Positions 8,914-17,938 are shown, counted from the first letter of the stretch. The stretch: DNA of 64,000 nt from Bacillus sp. HNG (GCF_003400205.1 NZ_QUQV01000003.1:310001-374000), one strand, 5' to 3'. Notes: generated from the sequence alone by a model not told the origin. Made by a program: numbers and translations.

Positions 8914-10060
8914 TTCTTTCCCCCATTACATTTTGTAGTTTCTGTATTGCATTCTCAATCGCATTTATTAAAATCGGAACTTCTGCCAATTTATTTTGAT
9001 GGGATAGACTGATCCGAATTGAGCTATTTGCTTCGACTACTGGTACTCCCATTGCAAGCAAGGTTTTACTTGGTTCATTTTTTTTCGATGAACATGCAGA
9101 GGTCGTCGAAACGTATATTTCCTTTTCCTCCAATAAATGTACAAAAACCTCAGGCTTTAACCCATCAATGGAAAAATTTATAATATGTGGAGCACTACTT
9201 TTTTCAGGTGTATGAATCTTGACCCCGTTCATTTTTGATAATTGTTCAATAATCTCTTTTTTTAGAGCGGTGAGATGATGAATTGCTGCATCTCTTTTCT
9301 CTATTGTTAACCTTAATGCCTTGGCAAGGGACACAAAGCCGGCTACATTTTCTGTGCCTGCCCTTTTTTGCATTTCTTGATCCCCACCAGCGATTAAGGA
9401 TTTTATTCGAACACCTTGGCGAACGAAAAGAACTCCAGTTCCTTTTAGTCCATTAAACTTGTGTCCTGAAATCGTACATAAATCAAGTTTCGCCTTATTG
9501 ATATCTAGATATGTTTTACCTATTCCCTGTACATGGTCAACATGATAAATAATCTTCGGATACTTTTCTAAAAGCTCACCTATCTCTTCAATCGGTTGGA
9601 TTGTTCCAACCTCGTTATTTACATGAATAATAGAAACTAATATCGTATCTTCACGGATTGCATTTTTTAAACTTTCAATCGATACGACACCATTATTATC
9701 AACTGGAAGATAAGTTATTTCAAACCCAAGTTCTGTCAACTGATTGCAGGCTTCACTTACAGAAGGATGCTCAATTGATGTTGTAACGATATGCTTACCT
9801 CGATTTTGATATTGTAAAGCAATTCCCTTAATTGCCGTATTATTCCCTTCAGAACCACCGGATGTAAAAATAATCTCCTGTGGTTTTACATGCAAGAGGG
9901 ATGCAATTTGTGTACGTGACTGACTTAAAAGCTTTTCAGCTTGTCCACCTATTCCATGTAAAGAAGAAGGATTCCCAAAATAATTAGTTGAAACTTTTAC
10001 ATACGAATCAATAACATCATCAAATGGTTTTGTTGTTGCACTATTATCTAAGTAAATCAT
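8903..10060 (-). CDS. nifZ: Cysteine desulfurase NifZ (sulfur donor for ThiI)
   Basis: A 385-residue PLP-dependent class V aminotransferase-fold enzyme. PLP lysine is Lys201 in ISGHKFNG, and the catalytic Cys323 sits in TSACSSKK, a short mobile loop. It removes sulfur from cysteine and, in B. subtilis, passes it to ThiI for tRNA thiolation; adjacency and overlap with thiI support that role rather than general Fe-S cluster assembly. An ATG seven codons upstream lies before the AGGGGA Shine-Dalgarno, so the start is placed at 10060, giving the usual MIYLDNSATT N terminus. Confidence 0.93.
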   Translation of the reverse strand: MIYLDNSATTKPFDDVIDSYVKVSTNYFGNPSSLHGIGGQAEKLLSQSRTQIASLLHVKPQEIIFTSGGSEGNNTAIKGIALQYQNRGKHIVTTSIEHPSVSEACNQLTELGFEITYLPVDNNGVVSIESLKNAIREDTILVSIIHVNNEVGTIQPIEEIGELLEKYPKIIYHVDHVQGIGKTYLDINKAKLDLCTISGHKFNGLKGTGVLFVRQGVRIKSLIAGGDQEMQKRAGTENVAGFVSLAKALRLTIEKRDAAIHHLTALKKEIIEQLSKMNGVKIHTPEKSSAPHIINFSIDGLKPEVFVHLLEEKEIYVSTTSACSSKKNEPSKTLLAMGVPVVEANSSIRISLSHQNKLAEVPILINAIENAIQKLQNVMGERNGI

Positions 10061-10126
10061 CAAATTTCCCCTAATAAGCATATTTGCATCAAAATCATAT
10101 CATAAAATGGATTGATTGAAAAAAGG

Positions 10127-10151
10127 AAAGGACCCCATTTTGAGGTCCTTT
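10127..10151 (-). terminator. Terminator after ezrA
   Basis: Stem AAAGGACC/GGTCCTTT with a 9-base loop, followed on the minus strand by CCTTTTTTC. It separates ezrA from nifZ. Confidence 0.7.
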
Positions 10152-10153
10152 GT

Positions 10154-11848
10154 TTATTCACGATCGTCATCAAGCAACACTTCGATCTTCTTCAGTGCTC
10201 CCGGATCCACATCCTCAATTGCAGTTGCTGCTTGCTCTAGTGCAAGTGCATACTCAAAATTCCTAAAGGAGTTTTCAGCTTCTAGTAAACTTACTGCAAT
10301 TTTTGGATTTCGGCTACGGTATCGGTTGCCATATTGAATGACTTTTTCTGCAAGATATACTTGCTCTATCATTTCTTCTGTATTCTTATATGTCTGTGAA
10401 ATTAAATCAAGTGCAATTTGTAAGGCTTGATTTACCGTATTCATATTTAGTGGTTTTTCCTCAAGCGTTGACATAACTTGTGTTAAAGATAATTTTGCCT
10501 CAGACATAAGCTCCGAATACTTAACCGGCAGACCTGGAATATTACTTTTTGAAATAAGACGTTTTGCATCCGCAAGCTGTTTCTTCATTTCCAAGATTTG
10601 CTCTCGTGCATGTAGTTCATCTTTTCGAAGAGTTTTCAGCATTTCAGAGTATTGTAAATGCTCTTCCTTTACATCTTGAATTTTACCGTAAATCTCTTCA
10701 AGTTCATTTCTAATTAATGAATAAGCAATTTGGTCTTCCTCGAGCTTTGCTTGAATCGAAACATATTGTTTTACAAGTTGTTTGATTTGTTTCACGATAT
10801 TACGGTGGCGGTCAAGATCCTTGTCATTTACATGATAGCTTTGTTGAACAAATGATGTTTCTTCCTCTGTGCTTTTACTACCTTCAATTAAGTCTTCAAG
10901 ATCCTGTTCTATTTTTTCAACCTCGGTTTTCACAAACTGATTTGCCTTTACTTCCGCTTCGAGTAAGTCATAGATGGTATCGAGTGATTCTCGTGTTTCA
11001 TCTAACCCTTTTTTCGCTTCTTCAAGCTTGAGCTCTTCAATTAAAGCAATATATTGAGTTAATTGCTCCTTCATTCTTTCGATTTCTTTTTCAATTTGAT
11101 GATGTTCAAGAGAATAACCTTCCTGTTCCATTTGGCTATATCCTTCTGAAACTTCATTTAATTGATTCGGTAGCGCAATTTGGCTTTCATGTAGCAAATG
11201 AGGGATTTCATCCATCTGCTGTTTTGTTACCGCAAGAGCATCCTTAATGAGGAGTACGATTTCTCTAGCTTCGAAATAGTTACCATTCGTGGTAGCTTCT
11301 TCAAATTCCTTAAATTTCCCGTAAACACCCTCTAATTTTGTTTCAAGCTGTTTTTCTGCACAACCAAAAGTATGTCGGTGTGCAAGTAAAATCTTCTTCA
11401 GCTCACGATATAGTTGATTTAATTCATCAACCTCTACGCGATTTTTTTCTTCACTGCCAACTAAATCCTTAAGTTCTTCTAAAATGATTGCAATATTGCT
11501 TTCAGCATCATTTAGAATGGCTTCAATTTGAGCGAGAACTCGTTTCGCTTTTCCGAATCGATATTTATCTGCAAGGTCTTCCGCATCAAATAATAATTCC
11601 TCTACATCAGGAAGTGCAACCGTAACTATCTCATCCCATTGTTTTCGCCAACGTTCAAATAATTCCTCAGTCTGTCCTGTCATATTCAGATCTTTAACTT
11701 TTGCAATTTCATCTGTGACTGGTCGATTCATCATATCTATCTTCCAGGCTTCTAGCCTATCAACATCTTTATATATCTTTTTTCTTGAATAAAATCCAAA
11801 AATGGCAATTACACTTACTACTACGATTATGCCGATTATGATTTCCAT
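10154..11848 (-). CDS. ezrA: Septation ring formation regulator EzrA
   Basis: A 564-residue protein with one N-terminal transmembrane helix (residues 2-20) followed by RKKIYKDVDRLEAWK and a long, charged, almost wholly helical cytoplasmic region built of spectrin-like coiled-coil bundles. EzrA binds FtsZ and FtsA and limits aberrant Z-ring assembly; a conserved patch QYGNRYRS near residue 505, typical of EzrA, is present and needed in B. subtilis for midcell targeting. AGGAGG lies 7-8 bases before ATG 11848; an upstream ATG in frame precedes that site and is rejected. Location between nifZ and hisJ is as in B. subtilis. Confidence 0.95.
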   Translation of the reverse strand: MEIIIGIIVVVSVIAIFGFYSRKKIYKDVDRLEAWKIDMMNRPVTDEIAKVKDLNMTGQTEELFERWRKQWDEIVTVALPDVEELLFDAEDLADKYRFGKAKRVLAQIEAILNDAESNIAIILEELKDLVGSEEKNRVEVDELNQLYRELKKILLAHRHTFGCAEKQLETKLEGVYGKFKEFEEATTNGNYFEAREIVLLIKDALAVTKQQMDEIPHLLHESQIALPNQLNEVSEGYSQMEQEGYSLEHHQIEKEIERMKEQLTQYIALIEELKLEEAKKGLDETRESLDTIYDLLEAEVKANQFVKTEVEKIEQDLEDLIEGSKSTEEETSFVQQSYHVNDKDLDRHRNIVKQIKQLVKQYVSIQAKLEEDQIAYSLIRNELEEIYGKIQDVKEEHLQYSEMLKTLRKDELHAREQILEMKKQLADAKRLISKSNIPGLPVKYSELMSEAKLSLTQVMSTLEEKPLNMNTVNQALQIALDLISQTYKNTEEMIEQVYLAEKVIQYGNRYRSRNPKIAVSLLEAENSFRNFEYALALEQAATAIEDVDPGALKKIEVLLDDDRE

Positions 11849-12022
11849 AATTTGGCCTCCTTGCTCCCACAATCAATCTATTCTAAACATTTATGTATTT
11901 TTTTATATAAATTGCTATTGAAATGTTTTTATAATGTATTTATGATACCATGTAAACGACAATTTTTGACTAAAACTTTTAAAATTTTTTACAAATTTTA
12001 TAAAAAAATGAGGGATTTGTCG

Positions 12023-12844
12023 ATGAAAGCAGATGGTCATGTCCATACACCCTTTTGTCCCCATGGTACAAAGGATGCATTTGAGGAATATATTGCACAG
12101 GCAAAGCAATTAGGATTTGATGAAATTTCGTTCACTGAACATGCACCACTTCCCGCACGCTTTGTTGATCCCACGCCTCAAAAGGATAGTGGAATGGACC
12201 CAAATGAATTAGAAAACTATTTTACAGTTTTAACTGAACTTCAAAAAAAATTTGCATCCGAGATCAAAATTAATATCGGGTTAGAGGTCGACTATATTGA
12301 GGGGTATGAAGAGGATACAAAAACCTTTTTAAGCGAATATGGTCGATATTTGAATGATAGTATTTTATCCGTTCATTTTCTAAAAAAGGGAAATCACTAC
12401 TATTGTCTTGATTTTAGTCCTGATATGTTTGAAACGATGATAGGGGATTACTCATCAGTAGAGGCTGTTTACGAAGCATATTATCATACATTATTATCTT
12501 CAATCACATCAGACCTTGGTCCGTATAAACCAAAAAGAATTGGTCATATGACGCTTGTTCATAAGTTTCAAAAAAAATTCCCTACATCCAAAAATTTCAG
12601 CGATAAAATAAATTCGATACTAGACTTGATTGCTGAACAAGGGCTTTCATTGGACTATAATGGCGCTGGTATCAATAAACCTCTTTGTCGGGAGGTATAC
12701 CCTTACGAACAAGTCATTAAAGAAGCCATAAAACGAAAAATCCCTCTTGTCTATGGTTCCGATGCCCATAGCAGGAAGGATTTAAATCAAGGGTTTGATG
12801 ATTTATATAAAGGTGCTGTTCTCGTTTCGCCGACTACATATTAA
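12023..12844 (+). CDS. hisJ: Histidinol-phosphatase, PHP type (HisJ)
   Basis: A 273-residue PHP-fold phosphoesterase that removes phosphate from histidinol phosphate in histidine synthesis. The metal-binding motif DGHVHTPFCPHG opens the protein, FTEHAPLP follows near residue 40, and VYGSDAHS near residue 250 supplies the C-terminal ligands. A long upstream open frame exists but contains low-complexity codons; the ATG at 12023 follows GAGGGAT and gives the family length (268 in B. subtilis). Its 3' end overlaps the convergent refZ by 11 bases. No other his genes are near, as usual for Bacillus hisJ. Confidence 0.92.
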   Translation: MKADGHVHTPFCPHGTKDAFEEYIAQAKQLGFDEISFTEHAPLPARFVDPTPQKDSGMDPNELENYFTVLTELQKKFASEIKINIGLEVDYIEGYEEDTKTFLSEYGRYLNDSILSVHFLKKGNHYYCLDFSPDMFETMIGDYSSVEAVYEAYYHTLLSSITSDLGPYKPKRIGHMTLVHKFQKKFPTSKNFSDKINSILDLIAEQGLSLDYNGAGINKPLCREVYPYEQVIKEAIKRKIPLVYGSDAHSRKDLNQGFDDLYKGAVLVSPTTY

Positions 12845-13487
12845 CAGGGAATGGGGTTACATTATTTCTTAACGATTGTGGTTGCTTACAAATCGTCGTG
12901 TTAACCCACTTTTCAATTTCATGGCAATATTGCTCATTCACATACAGTTCATAAGGCATTAAATGAAGAACCTCTGACATATATTGAGGATATAAATATG
13001 GCATTGATAACATACCCTTCAACTGCATAATGGCATACGGAATCGGTATAAGGGCAAATTCCTGCTGCTTCATTCCAGTTTCAAAAATGGTTTGAAAATA
13101 GTATTTTTCTTTTGCCATATAGGTAGTCATGATTTCACGAATCAATGTGGTATCAAAGGAAATTTCCCTTTGGACAAATCGTGATAGCTGTCGATTTTCC
13201 TTTTGGTATTCCATAATGCCTCTGATCGCAAGCAATAAACATTCTCTGGCAGTTCTATTATCCAATTCAATATAGGCATGTTCAACAAATGTCAAATATC
13301 CTTCTAAATAAGAGGAAACAAGATGTTCAAGTAAACCTTCTTTATTCCCAAAATAATAGGATATATTGGCAACATTACAATTTGCTTTTCTCGCAATTTC
13401 ACGAACTGTTGTACCATCAAAGCCCTTTGTATTAAATAAAAATACAGATGAATCTATAATTTTCTGTTTCATGTTTTTGCTTTTCAT
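12834..13487 (-). CDS. refZ: TetR-family regulator of FtsZ, RefZ
   Basis: A 217-residue TetR-type protein. The helix-turn-helix spans about residues 22-50 (TTVREIARKANCNVANISYYFGN), followed by an all-helical ligand-binding/dimerisation domain. Sequence and position between hisJ and ytsP match B. subtilis YttP, now RefZ, which binds motifs near the origin and inhibits FtsZ to help place the polar septum at sporulation. The ATG follows AAGGTGGG. In B. subtilis the gene is Spo0A/SigH-controlled; a possible 0A box lies upstream here. The C terminus runs about ten residues past the usual end. Confidence 0.88.
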   Translation of the reverse strand: MKSKNMKQKIIDSSVFLFNTKGFDGTTVREIARKANCNVANISYYFGNKEGLLEHLVSSYLEGYLTFVEHAYIELDNRTARECLLLAIRGIMEYQKENRQLSRFVQREISFDTTLIREIMTTYMAKEKYYFQTIFETGMKQQEFALIPIPYAIMQLKGMLSMPYLYPQYMSEVLHLMPYELYVNEQYCHEIEKWVNTTICKQPQSLRNNVTPFPVNM

Positions 13488-13555
13488 AACGAACCCACCT
13501 TACCCTTAATATTGTATAGATTTCGCTATGCTAAGGTAGATTCCTTTAAGATTTT

Positions 13556-13564
13556 ATCGACAAG
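13556..13564 (-). promoter_or_regulatory. Possible Spo0A box upstream of refZ
   Basis: The minus-strand sequence CTTGTCGAT matches the 0A-box consensus TTTGTCRAA at seven of nine positions, 69 bases upstream of refZ. Such matches occur by chance often, so this rests mainly on the known Spo0A control of refZ in B. subtilis. Confidence 0.3.
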
Positions 13565-13629
13565 TAACGCATGATAAGCTATTATTTGATATATTTATGT
13601 AGGAATAACTCAAACGGAGGGGAAGAACC

Positions 13630-14109
13630 ATGTTTCATGTCGAACAATATAAAGGTAATAAAGCAGATGGCTATCAACTTGTAACAAAACAACTCCAAGC
13701 TTTACTAGAAGATGAACAAGACCAAATCGCAAACTTAGCAAATGCATCTGCATTGCTTAACCAATTTTTAGACAACATCAATTGGGTTGGTTTTTATGTA
13801 AAAAAAGGAAATGAACTTATTCTTGGACCTTTCCAAGGGTTACCTGCCTGTGTGCGAATTCCGATGGGTCGTGGAGTTTGTGGTACTGCTGCACAAAACC
13901 AAAAGACTGAAAGAGTTGCAGACGTCCATCTTTTCCCAGGGCATATTGCATGCGACGCTGCATCCCAATCAGAAATTGTTGTTCCAATTATGAAGAATGG
14001 TGAAGTATTTGGTGTGTTAGATATTGACAGTCCTATCAAAGAACGTTTTGATGAAGTAGACCAGCATTGCTTAGAAGAATTTGTGAAAGTCTTGGAAAAA
14101 CATATATAA
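13630..14109 (+). CDS. ytsP: Free methionine-(R)-sulfoxide reductase, GAF type (YtsP)
   Basis: A 159-residue single GAF-domain protein of the fRMsr family, reducing free methionine-R-sulfoxide. The three family cysteines are at Cys74, Cys84 and Cys108 (LPACVRIPMG, GVCGTAA, HIACDA), with the NWVGFY motif at 51-56. In the E. coli enzyme the equivalent cysteines form the catalytic/resolving set. The ATG follows GGAGGGG. Convergent with the methionine gamma-lyase gene, which is thematically related but not co-transcribed. Confidence 0.92.
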   Translation: MFHVEQYKGNKADGYQLVTKQLQALLEDEQDQIANLANASALLNQFLDNINWVGFYVKKGNELILGPFQGLPACVRIPMGRGVCGTAAQNQKTERVADVHLFPGHIACDAASQSEIVVPIMKNGEVFGVLDIDSPIKERFDEVDQHCLEEFVKVLEKHI

Positions 14110-14114
14110 AAAAT

Positions 14115-14141
14115 AAAACCAGTGGGGGAGCCACTGGTTTT
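14115..14141. terminator. Bidirectional terminator between ytsP and megL
   Basis: A perfect 11-bp stem AAAACCAGTGG/CCACTGGTTTT with a 5-base loop has T runs at both outer edges and lies between two convergent stop codons. Confidence 0.88.
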
Positions 14142-14143
14142 TG

Positions 14144-15319
14144 CTATCCATTTAACGCTTGATTTAAATCTTCCCAAATATCCTCCCATGCTTCTAGTCC
14201 AACCGAAAGACGAATTAAATTATCGGTAATTCCCATTTTCAAGCGTGCCTCTTCTGGAACAACTGCATGTGTCATAGTGGCTGGGTGCTGGATAAGGGTT
14301 TCTGTATCACCAAGACTCACTGCAATTTTAATTAATTTCACGCGGTTTAAAATATTTTGGGCATCCTTCTTTGTACCCTTAATAGTAAAGGAAATTAACC
14401 CGCCAGGCTTGCGCATTTGTTTTTTCATAATCTCATGTGCAGAGCTTTCTTTATCTCCGGGATAAAAAATGCGCTCCACATTTTGATGTTCTTTTAGTAA
14501 AAATGCAATTTTTTCCGCATTGTCACAATGGCGATCCATTCGTACCGGTAGCGTCTTTAATCCGCGAAGTAAAAGCCAAGCATCGAATGGAGACATAATC
14601 CCACCTATATCTTTTTTCGTTGTCATTGCAACTTGTTGGATAAAATCCTTCTTCCCGATGACAAGTCCTGCAATCACATCACCATGTCCTCCGATATACT
14701 TTGTCGCACTGTGAACGACGATATCACACCCTAATTTAATTGGCTGTTGCAAATACGGTGAACAAAAGGTATTGTCAACGACAACTGGGATTTGATGTCG
14801 TTTGGCCATTTTAACAACTTTTTCTAAATCAATGAGTTTCATAGTTGGATTAATGGGTGTCTCAATATAGATTAATTTTGTATTTGGAGTTATTTTTGAC
14901 AGTATTTCTTCTTCAACATCCATATCGCTAAAATCATGATTGATATTGAACTTTTCCTCCATCATTTGAAGTAGACCAAACGTACACCCGTATAGCCCTT
15001 GTGAACAAAGGATATGATCTCCAGATTTTGTTAGGGCAAACAATACTGCGGAGACTGCAGCCATCCCTGATCCAAATGAAAGTCCTGCTTCCCCGCCTTC
15101 AAGGATGGCAATTCTTTCTTCTAAAAGCTTTACTGTCGGATTACCTAGACGTGAATATATATACCCTTCCTCTTCACCTGCAAAACGAGCTTCTCCTTGT
15201 TCTGCTGATTCAAAAGTAAAGGTTGACGTTTGGTAAAGCGGTGGTGCTAAGCTTCCATTTTGGGCAATTGACCCACCACCATGTATCGCTAATGTATCAA
15301 AAGATTTACTTTCACTCAT
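14144..15319 (-). CDS. megL: Probable methionine gamma-lyase (Cys/Met metabolism PLP enzyme)
   Basis: A 391-residue fold-type I PLP enzyme. The PLP lysine is Lys207 in HSATKYIGG; phosphate-contacting Tyr55 and Arg57 lie in YIYSRLGNPT. Residue Cys112 in LYGCTFGLL corresponds to the Cys that marks methionine gamma-lyases and is usually absent in cystathionine gamma-lyase or synthase. The reaction would turn methionine into methanethiol, ammonia and 2-oxobutyrate. Cystathionine or homocysteine lyase activity remains possible. The ATG follows AAGGGAGC. A near-perfect cre site 62 bases upstream suggests carbon catabolite control. B. subtilis has no gene of this kind at this place. Confidence 0.78.
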   Translation of the reverse strand: MSESKSFDTLAIHGGGSIAQNGSLAPPLYQTSTFTFESAEQGEARFAGEEEGYIYSRLGNPTVKLLEERIAILEGGEAGLSFGSGMAAVSAVLFALTKSGDHILCSQGLYGCTFGLLQMMEEKFNINHDFSDMDVEEEILSKITPNTKLIYIETPINPTMKLIDLEKVVKMAKRHQIPVVVDNTFCSPYLQQPIKLGCDIVVHSATKYIGGHGDVIAGLVIGKKDFIQQVAMTTKKDIGGIMSPFDAWLLLRGLKTLPVRMDRHCDNAEKIAFLLKEHQNVERIFYPGDKESSAHEIMKKQMRKPGGLISFTIKGTKKDAQNILNRVKLIKIAVSLGDTETLIQHPATMTHAVVPEEARLKMGITDNLIRLSVGLEAWEDIWEDLNQALNG

Positions 15320-15381
15320 GCTCCCTTCTCCCCCTTTAAACCTTCAATTCTACCATTAGCATATGACAAGTATGCTTGTTT

Positions 15382-15395
15382 TGAAAGCGTTTTCT
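15382..15395. promoter_or_regulatory. cre-like site (CcpA) upstream of megL
   Basis: TGAAAGCGTTTTCT matches the cre consensus TGWAANCGNTNWCA at 13 of 14 positions. It lies 62 bases upstream of the methionine gamma-lyase start, where CcpA binding would be expected to repress. Confidence 0.6.
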
Positions 15396-15488
15396 TATTT
15401 CTTAGAGGAATACTTGGTTTTTCTGAAACTTTGGACAGGTCCGGTGTCCAAAACAAAATAGCAACCTCACCATGAAGCCTACTTAAAA

Positions 15489-15516
15489 GAAGGACATCCT
15501 ATTAAGAATGTCCTTC
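15489..15516 (-). terminator. Terminator after dgcP
   Basis: Stem GAAGGACAT/ATGTCCTTC with a 10-base loop, followed by TTTTAAG on the minus strand. One arm overlaps the last codons of dgcP. Confidence 0.75.
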
Positions 15517-16923
15517 AACCACTTTATTTTCACTTGCAATGACTAGATTTTTTCCTGATTGTTTTGCAACATATAGTGCATTGTCTGCACGGTGGAAAAG
15601 GGCCTGGAATGTTTCTTTAGATTCCTTATACCATGTTGCAACACCACATGAAATCGTTACTTTTGGATTTGATTGTAGTTCTACCCTTTTGCCAAGTCGC
15701 TCAGCCACAGCAATCCCTGACGTTAAACCAACTTTAGGCAAATAAATTGCCAACTCTTCTCCGCCCCATCTTGCTCCAATATCGTTATCACGGATGTTTT
15801 CCTTGATTAGATTGGCAATTTGAACGAGCGCTTCATCCCCTACTTGGTGACCATATGTGTCATTGATTCTTTTGAAATCATCAATATCGATTAAAATAAA
15901 CGTACCAAAAGCGTCTGTTTCCAATGATTCTTGGACACATTCCTCTAAATAATTGCGTGAGTAAAGTTTTGTTAAATAATCCGTAATCACAAGCTTTTCA
16001 AGTTCTTCACGAAGAATCGAATTTGTAAAAGCTAGGGACGAATGGTGAATTAAGGACTGAAGAAGCTTAAATTTATCAAAAGAAAAGAAATATGGTGATT
16101 CATGTAAGACAATGGCAACTCCCAAAATTTCGTTACGCTGTACCATTGGAACGGACATCATCGAACGATAAGAGAACCCATTAAATGCTGGTTCTCCCTG
16201 TAAATCTCCGATAAAAAGAGGCTCTTTTTCTGATAAAATCCGGTCAAGGCTATATAAAACATAGGGTTCCCCATGCCCTTCTTCAAAAAAAGTAGTACTT
16301 CCAGGAAGTACCTCTATCTGCTCATTTGATTGTAAAAAGAAACCTACTTCATCGGCACCAAAAGAATTTCTGATCTGGGATGACATGAATGTCAATGTAT
16401 CTATTAAACGCAAATTCGAATTTAATTTATGTGAAGTTTCGTTAATTAATTGAAGATCCGCAATTAATTGCTTTGATTGTTGGTAAAGTTGAGCATTTTC
16501 AAATGCATGTCCAGCAGTGTTGGCCAATAATTCAATAAACTGAATTTCTGATGTTGGAAATTCCGCTACATCATGAGCATTGATTTGCAATACTCCATAA
16601 ACTCCCTGCCGCCCTTTTAGCGGAGCATAAATATTGGACATGTTTTCAGCAACCAAATTTTCAAGCTGCAAAGTTCCCGTTACAAACGCTTGCATGACAG
16701 GCGAGTTATCGCCATGTTCATATTCTTTAATTTCCTTAATGGGAATAACATTATGTCTCGTATTATCATGTGCAAGAAATAAGGTATATGTAAACGATGG
16801 GTATACATCTTGTAATGTATTTAAAACCTCTTCAAGCACAGCATCTATATCCATCGTTGAATGAAACTTCGAGGTTACTCTAAATAGTTGCTCGTATCTT
16901 AATTCTTCATTTGGAAACTTCAC
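15502..16923 (-). CDS. dgcP: GAF-GAF-GGDEF diguanylate cyclase DgcP
   Basis: A 473-residue cytoplasmic protein with two GAF-like domains (about 20-145 and 170-300) and a C-terminal GGDEF domain. The active-site motif GGEEL is at 387-391 and an RxxD inhibitory site (RDND, 378-381) sits exactly five residues before it, so the enzyme should make cyclic di-GMP and be product-inhibited. It corresponds to B. subtilis DgcP (YtrP) by sequence type and location, but is about 100 residues shorter than my recollection of that protein. The start is a GTG after GGGTGAT. The GAF domains presumably sense a small ligand, unidentified. Confidence 0.88.
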   Translation of the reverse strand: MKFPNEELRYEQLFRVTSKFHSTMDIDAVLEEVLNTLQDVYPSFTYTLFLAHDNTRHNVIPIKEIKEYEHGDNSPVMQAFVTGTLQLENLVAENMSNIYAPLKGRQGVYGVLQINAHDVAEFPTSEIQFIELLANTAGHAFENAQLYQQSKQLIADLQLINETSHKLNSNLRLIDTLTFMSSQIRNSFGADEVGFFLQSNEQIEVLPGSTTFFEEGHGEPYVLYSLDRILSEKEPLFIGDLQGEPAFNGFSYRSMMSVPMVQRNEILGVAIVLHESPYFFSFDKFKLLQSLIHHSSLAFTNSILREELEKLVITDYLTKLYSRNYLEECVQESLETDAFGTFILIDIDDFKRINDTYGHQVGDEALVQIANLIKENIRDNDIGARWGGEELAIYLPKVGLTSGIAVAERLGKRVELQSNPKVTISCGVATWYKESKETFQALFHRADNALYVAKQSGKNLVIASENKVVEGHS

Positions 16924-17097
16924 GATTAATCACCCATCTGACATTTGTACTTAATACATTTATTATAATAGAAAATGCACGAAAATGTCTCATTATCTAT
17001 CAAAAAATCCAAATTTATTACAACTTTCATGTTTAAAATCAAAATCCACCAAAAAACGATGCGGTTCTTGCTGACTTTTGCATCATTTCATGAAAAC

Positions 17098-17126
17098 TTG
17101 ACTTCCTAATCTAAAAATCATATAAT
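17098..17126 (+). promoter_or_regulatory. SigA promoter of rpsD
   Basis: TTGACT (17098-17103), a 17-base spacer and a perfect TATAAT (17121-17126) form a strong vegetative promoter about 200 bases upstream of rpsD. Confidence 0.88.
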
Positions 17127-17132
17127 GGTCGT

Positions 17133-17327
17133 TGTGTAAAATATTGCAGCATATGTGAGTAGTTTTTGTTCTATTTTGTTCCTCTTGTGAGCTTTAGCTC
17201 ATAGATGGTGTATCACGTAACCTTTGGCTGCTAGGGCGAAGATACATGAAAACAAAATAGTCGAGGGCATTAATCACATCTGTTTTTATTTTACAACAAA
17301 ATAAAAACATTGAAGGAGGAGTCATTC
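17133..17327 (+). promoter_or_regulatory. Structured rpsD leader, likely S4 autoregulatory region
   Basis: The long untranslated leader folds around a 10-bp perfect outer stem (CTATTTTGTT 17171-17180 with AACAAAATAG 17251-17260) enclosing a GAGC-TTTA-GCTC hairpin. A second, AT-only 11-bp stem (17282-17292 with 17298-17308) ends just before the AAGGAGGAG ribosome-binding site. In B. subtilis ribosomal protein S4 represses its own gene through the rpsD leader; this region is the expected equivalent, though the pseudoknot was not modelled. Confidence 0.65.
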
Positions 17328-17930
17328 ATGGCTCGTTATACAGGTCCAAGCTGGAAATTATCCCGTCGTCTTGGCATTTCATTAAGTGGTACAGGTAAAG
17401 AATTAGAAAAGCGTCCTTACGCTCCTGGACAACATGGTCCAAACCAACGCAAGAAGCTTTCTGAATATGGTTTACAATTACAAGAAAAGCAAAAGCTTCG
17501 TCATATGTATGGTGTGAATGAGCGTCAATTCCGCAACACATTTTCAAATGCAAGCAAAATGCAAGGAATTCTTGGTGAAAACTTCATGATTCTTCTTGAA
17601 TCACGTTTAGATAACCTAGTTTACCGTCTTGGTCTTGCTCGCACTCGTCGTGCAGCACGTCAATTAGTTAACCATGGTCACATTCTTGTTGATGGAAACC
17701 GTGTTGATATTCCATCTTACCGTGTAAAACCTGGTCAAACTATTACTGTTCGTGAAAAGTCACGTAACCTAGTTACAATCAAAGAAGCGATCGAAGCTAC
17801 TACTTTCGTACCAGAATATTTAACATTTGATGCTGAAAAGTTAGAAGGAACTTATACTCGTTTACCAGAGCGTTCTGAACTACCAGCTGAAATTAACGAA
17901 GCATTCATCGTTGAGTTCTACTCACGTTAA
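17328..17930 (+). CDS. rpsD: 30S ribosomal protein S4
   Basis: A 200-residue primary rRNA-binding protein that nucleates small-subunit assembly. The N terminus [16 protein letters not shown] and the S4 RNA-binding domain (about residues 90-155, [21 protein letters not shown]) are unmistakable. The in-frame TTG at 17310 precedes the AAGGAGGAG site, so ATG 17328 is the start. Monocistronic with its own strong promoter, regulatory leader and terminator, as in Bacillus, where rpsD lies outside the main ribosomal protein clusters. Confidence 0.98.
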   Translation: MARYTGPSWKLSRRLGISLSGTGKELEKRPYAPGQHGPNQRKKLSEYGLQLQEKQKLRHMYGVNERQFRNTFSNASKMQGILGENFMILLESRLDNLVYRLGLARTRRAARQLVNHGHILVDGNRVDIPSYRVKPGQTITVREKSRNLVTIKEAIEATTFVPEYLTFDAEKLEGTYTRLPERSELPAEINEAFIVEFYSR

Positions 17931-17938
17931 TCTTCCTA

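Noticed and set aside
11852-12022. 57-residue N-terminal extension of HisJ
   Set aside because: The extension is AT-rich Lys/Phe low complexity, lacks a ribosome site, and the ATG at 12023 gives family length.
13794-14189. Minus-strand ORF antisense to ytsP
   Set aside because: It lies across a well-supported GAF-domain gene and a terminator, with no ribosome-binding site or known domain.
15320-15501. SAM riboswitch or T-box upstream of the methionine lyase gene
   Set aside because: No S-box or T-box sequence blocks are visible in the 180 bases upstream; only a cre-like site was found.
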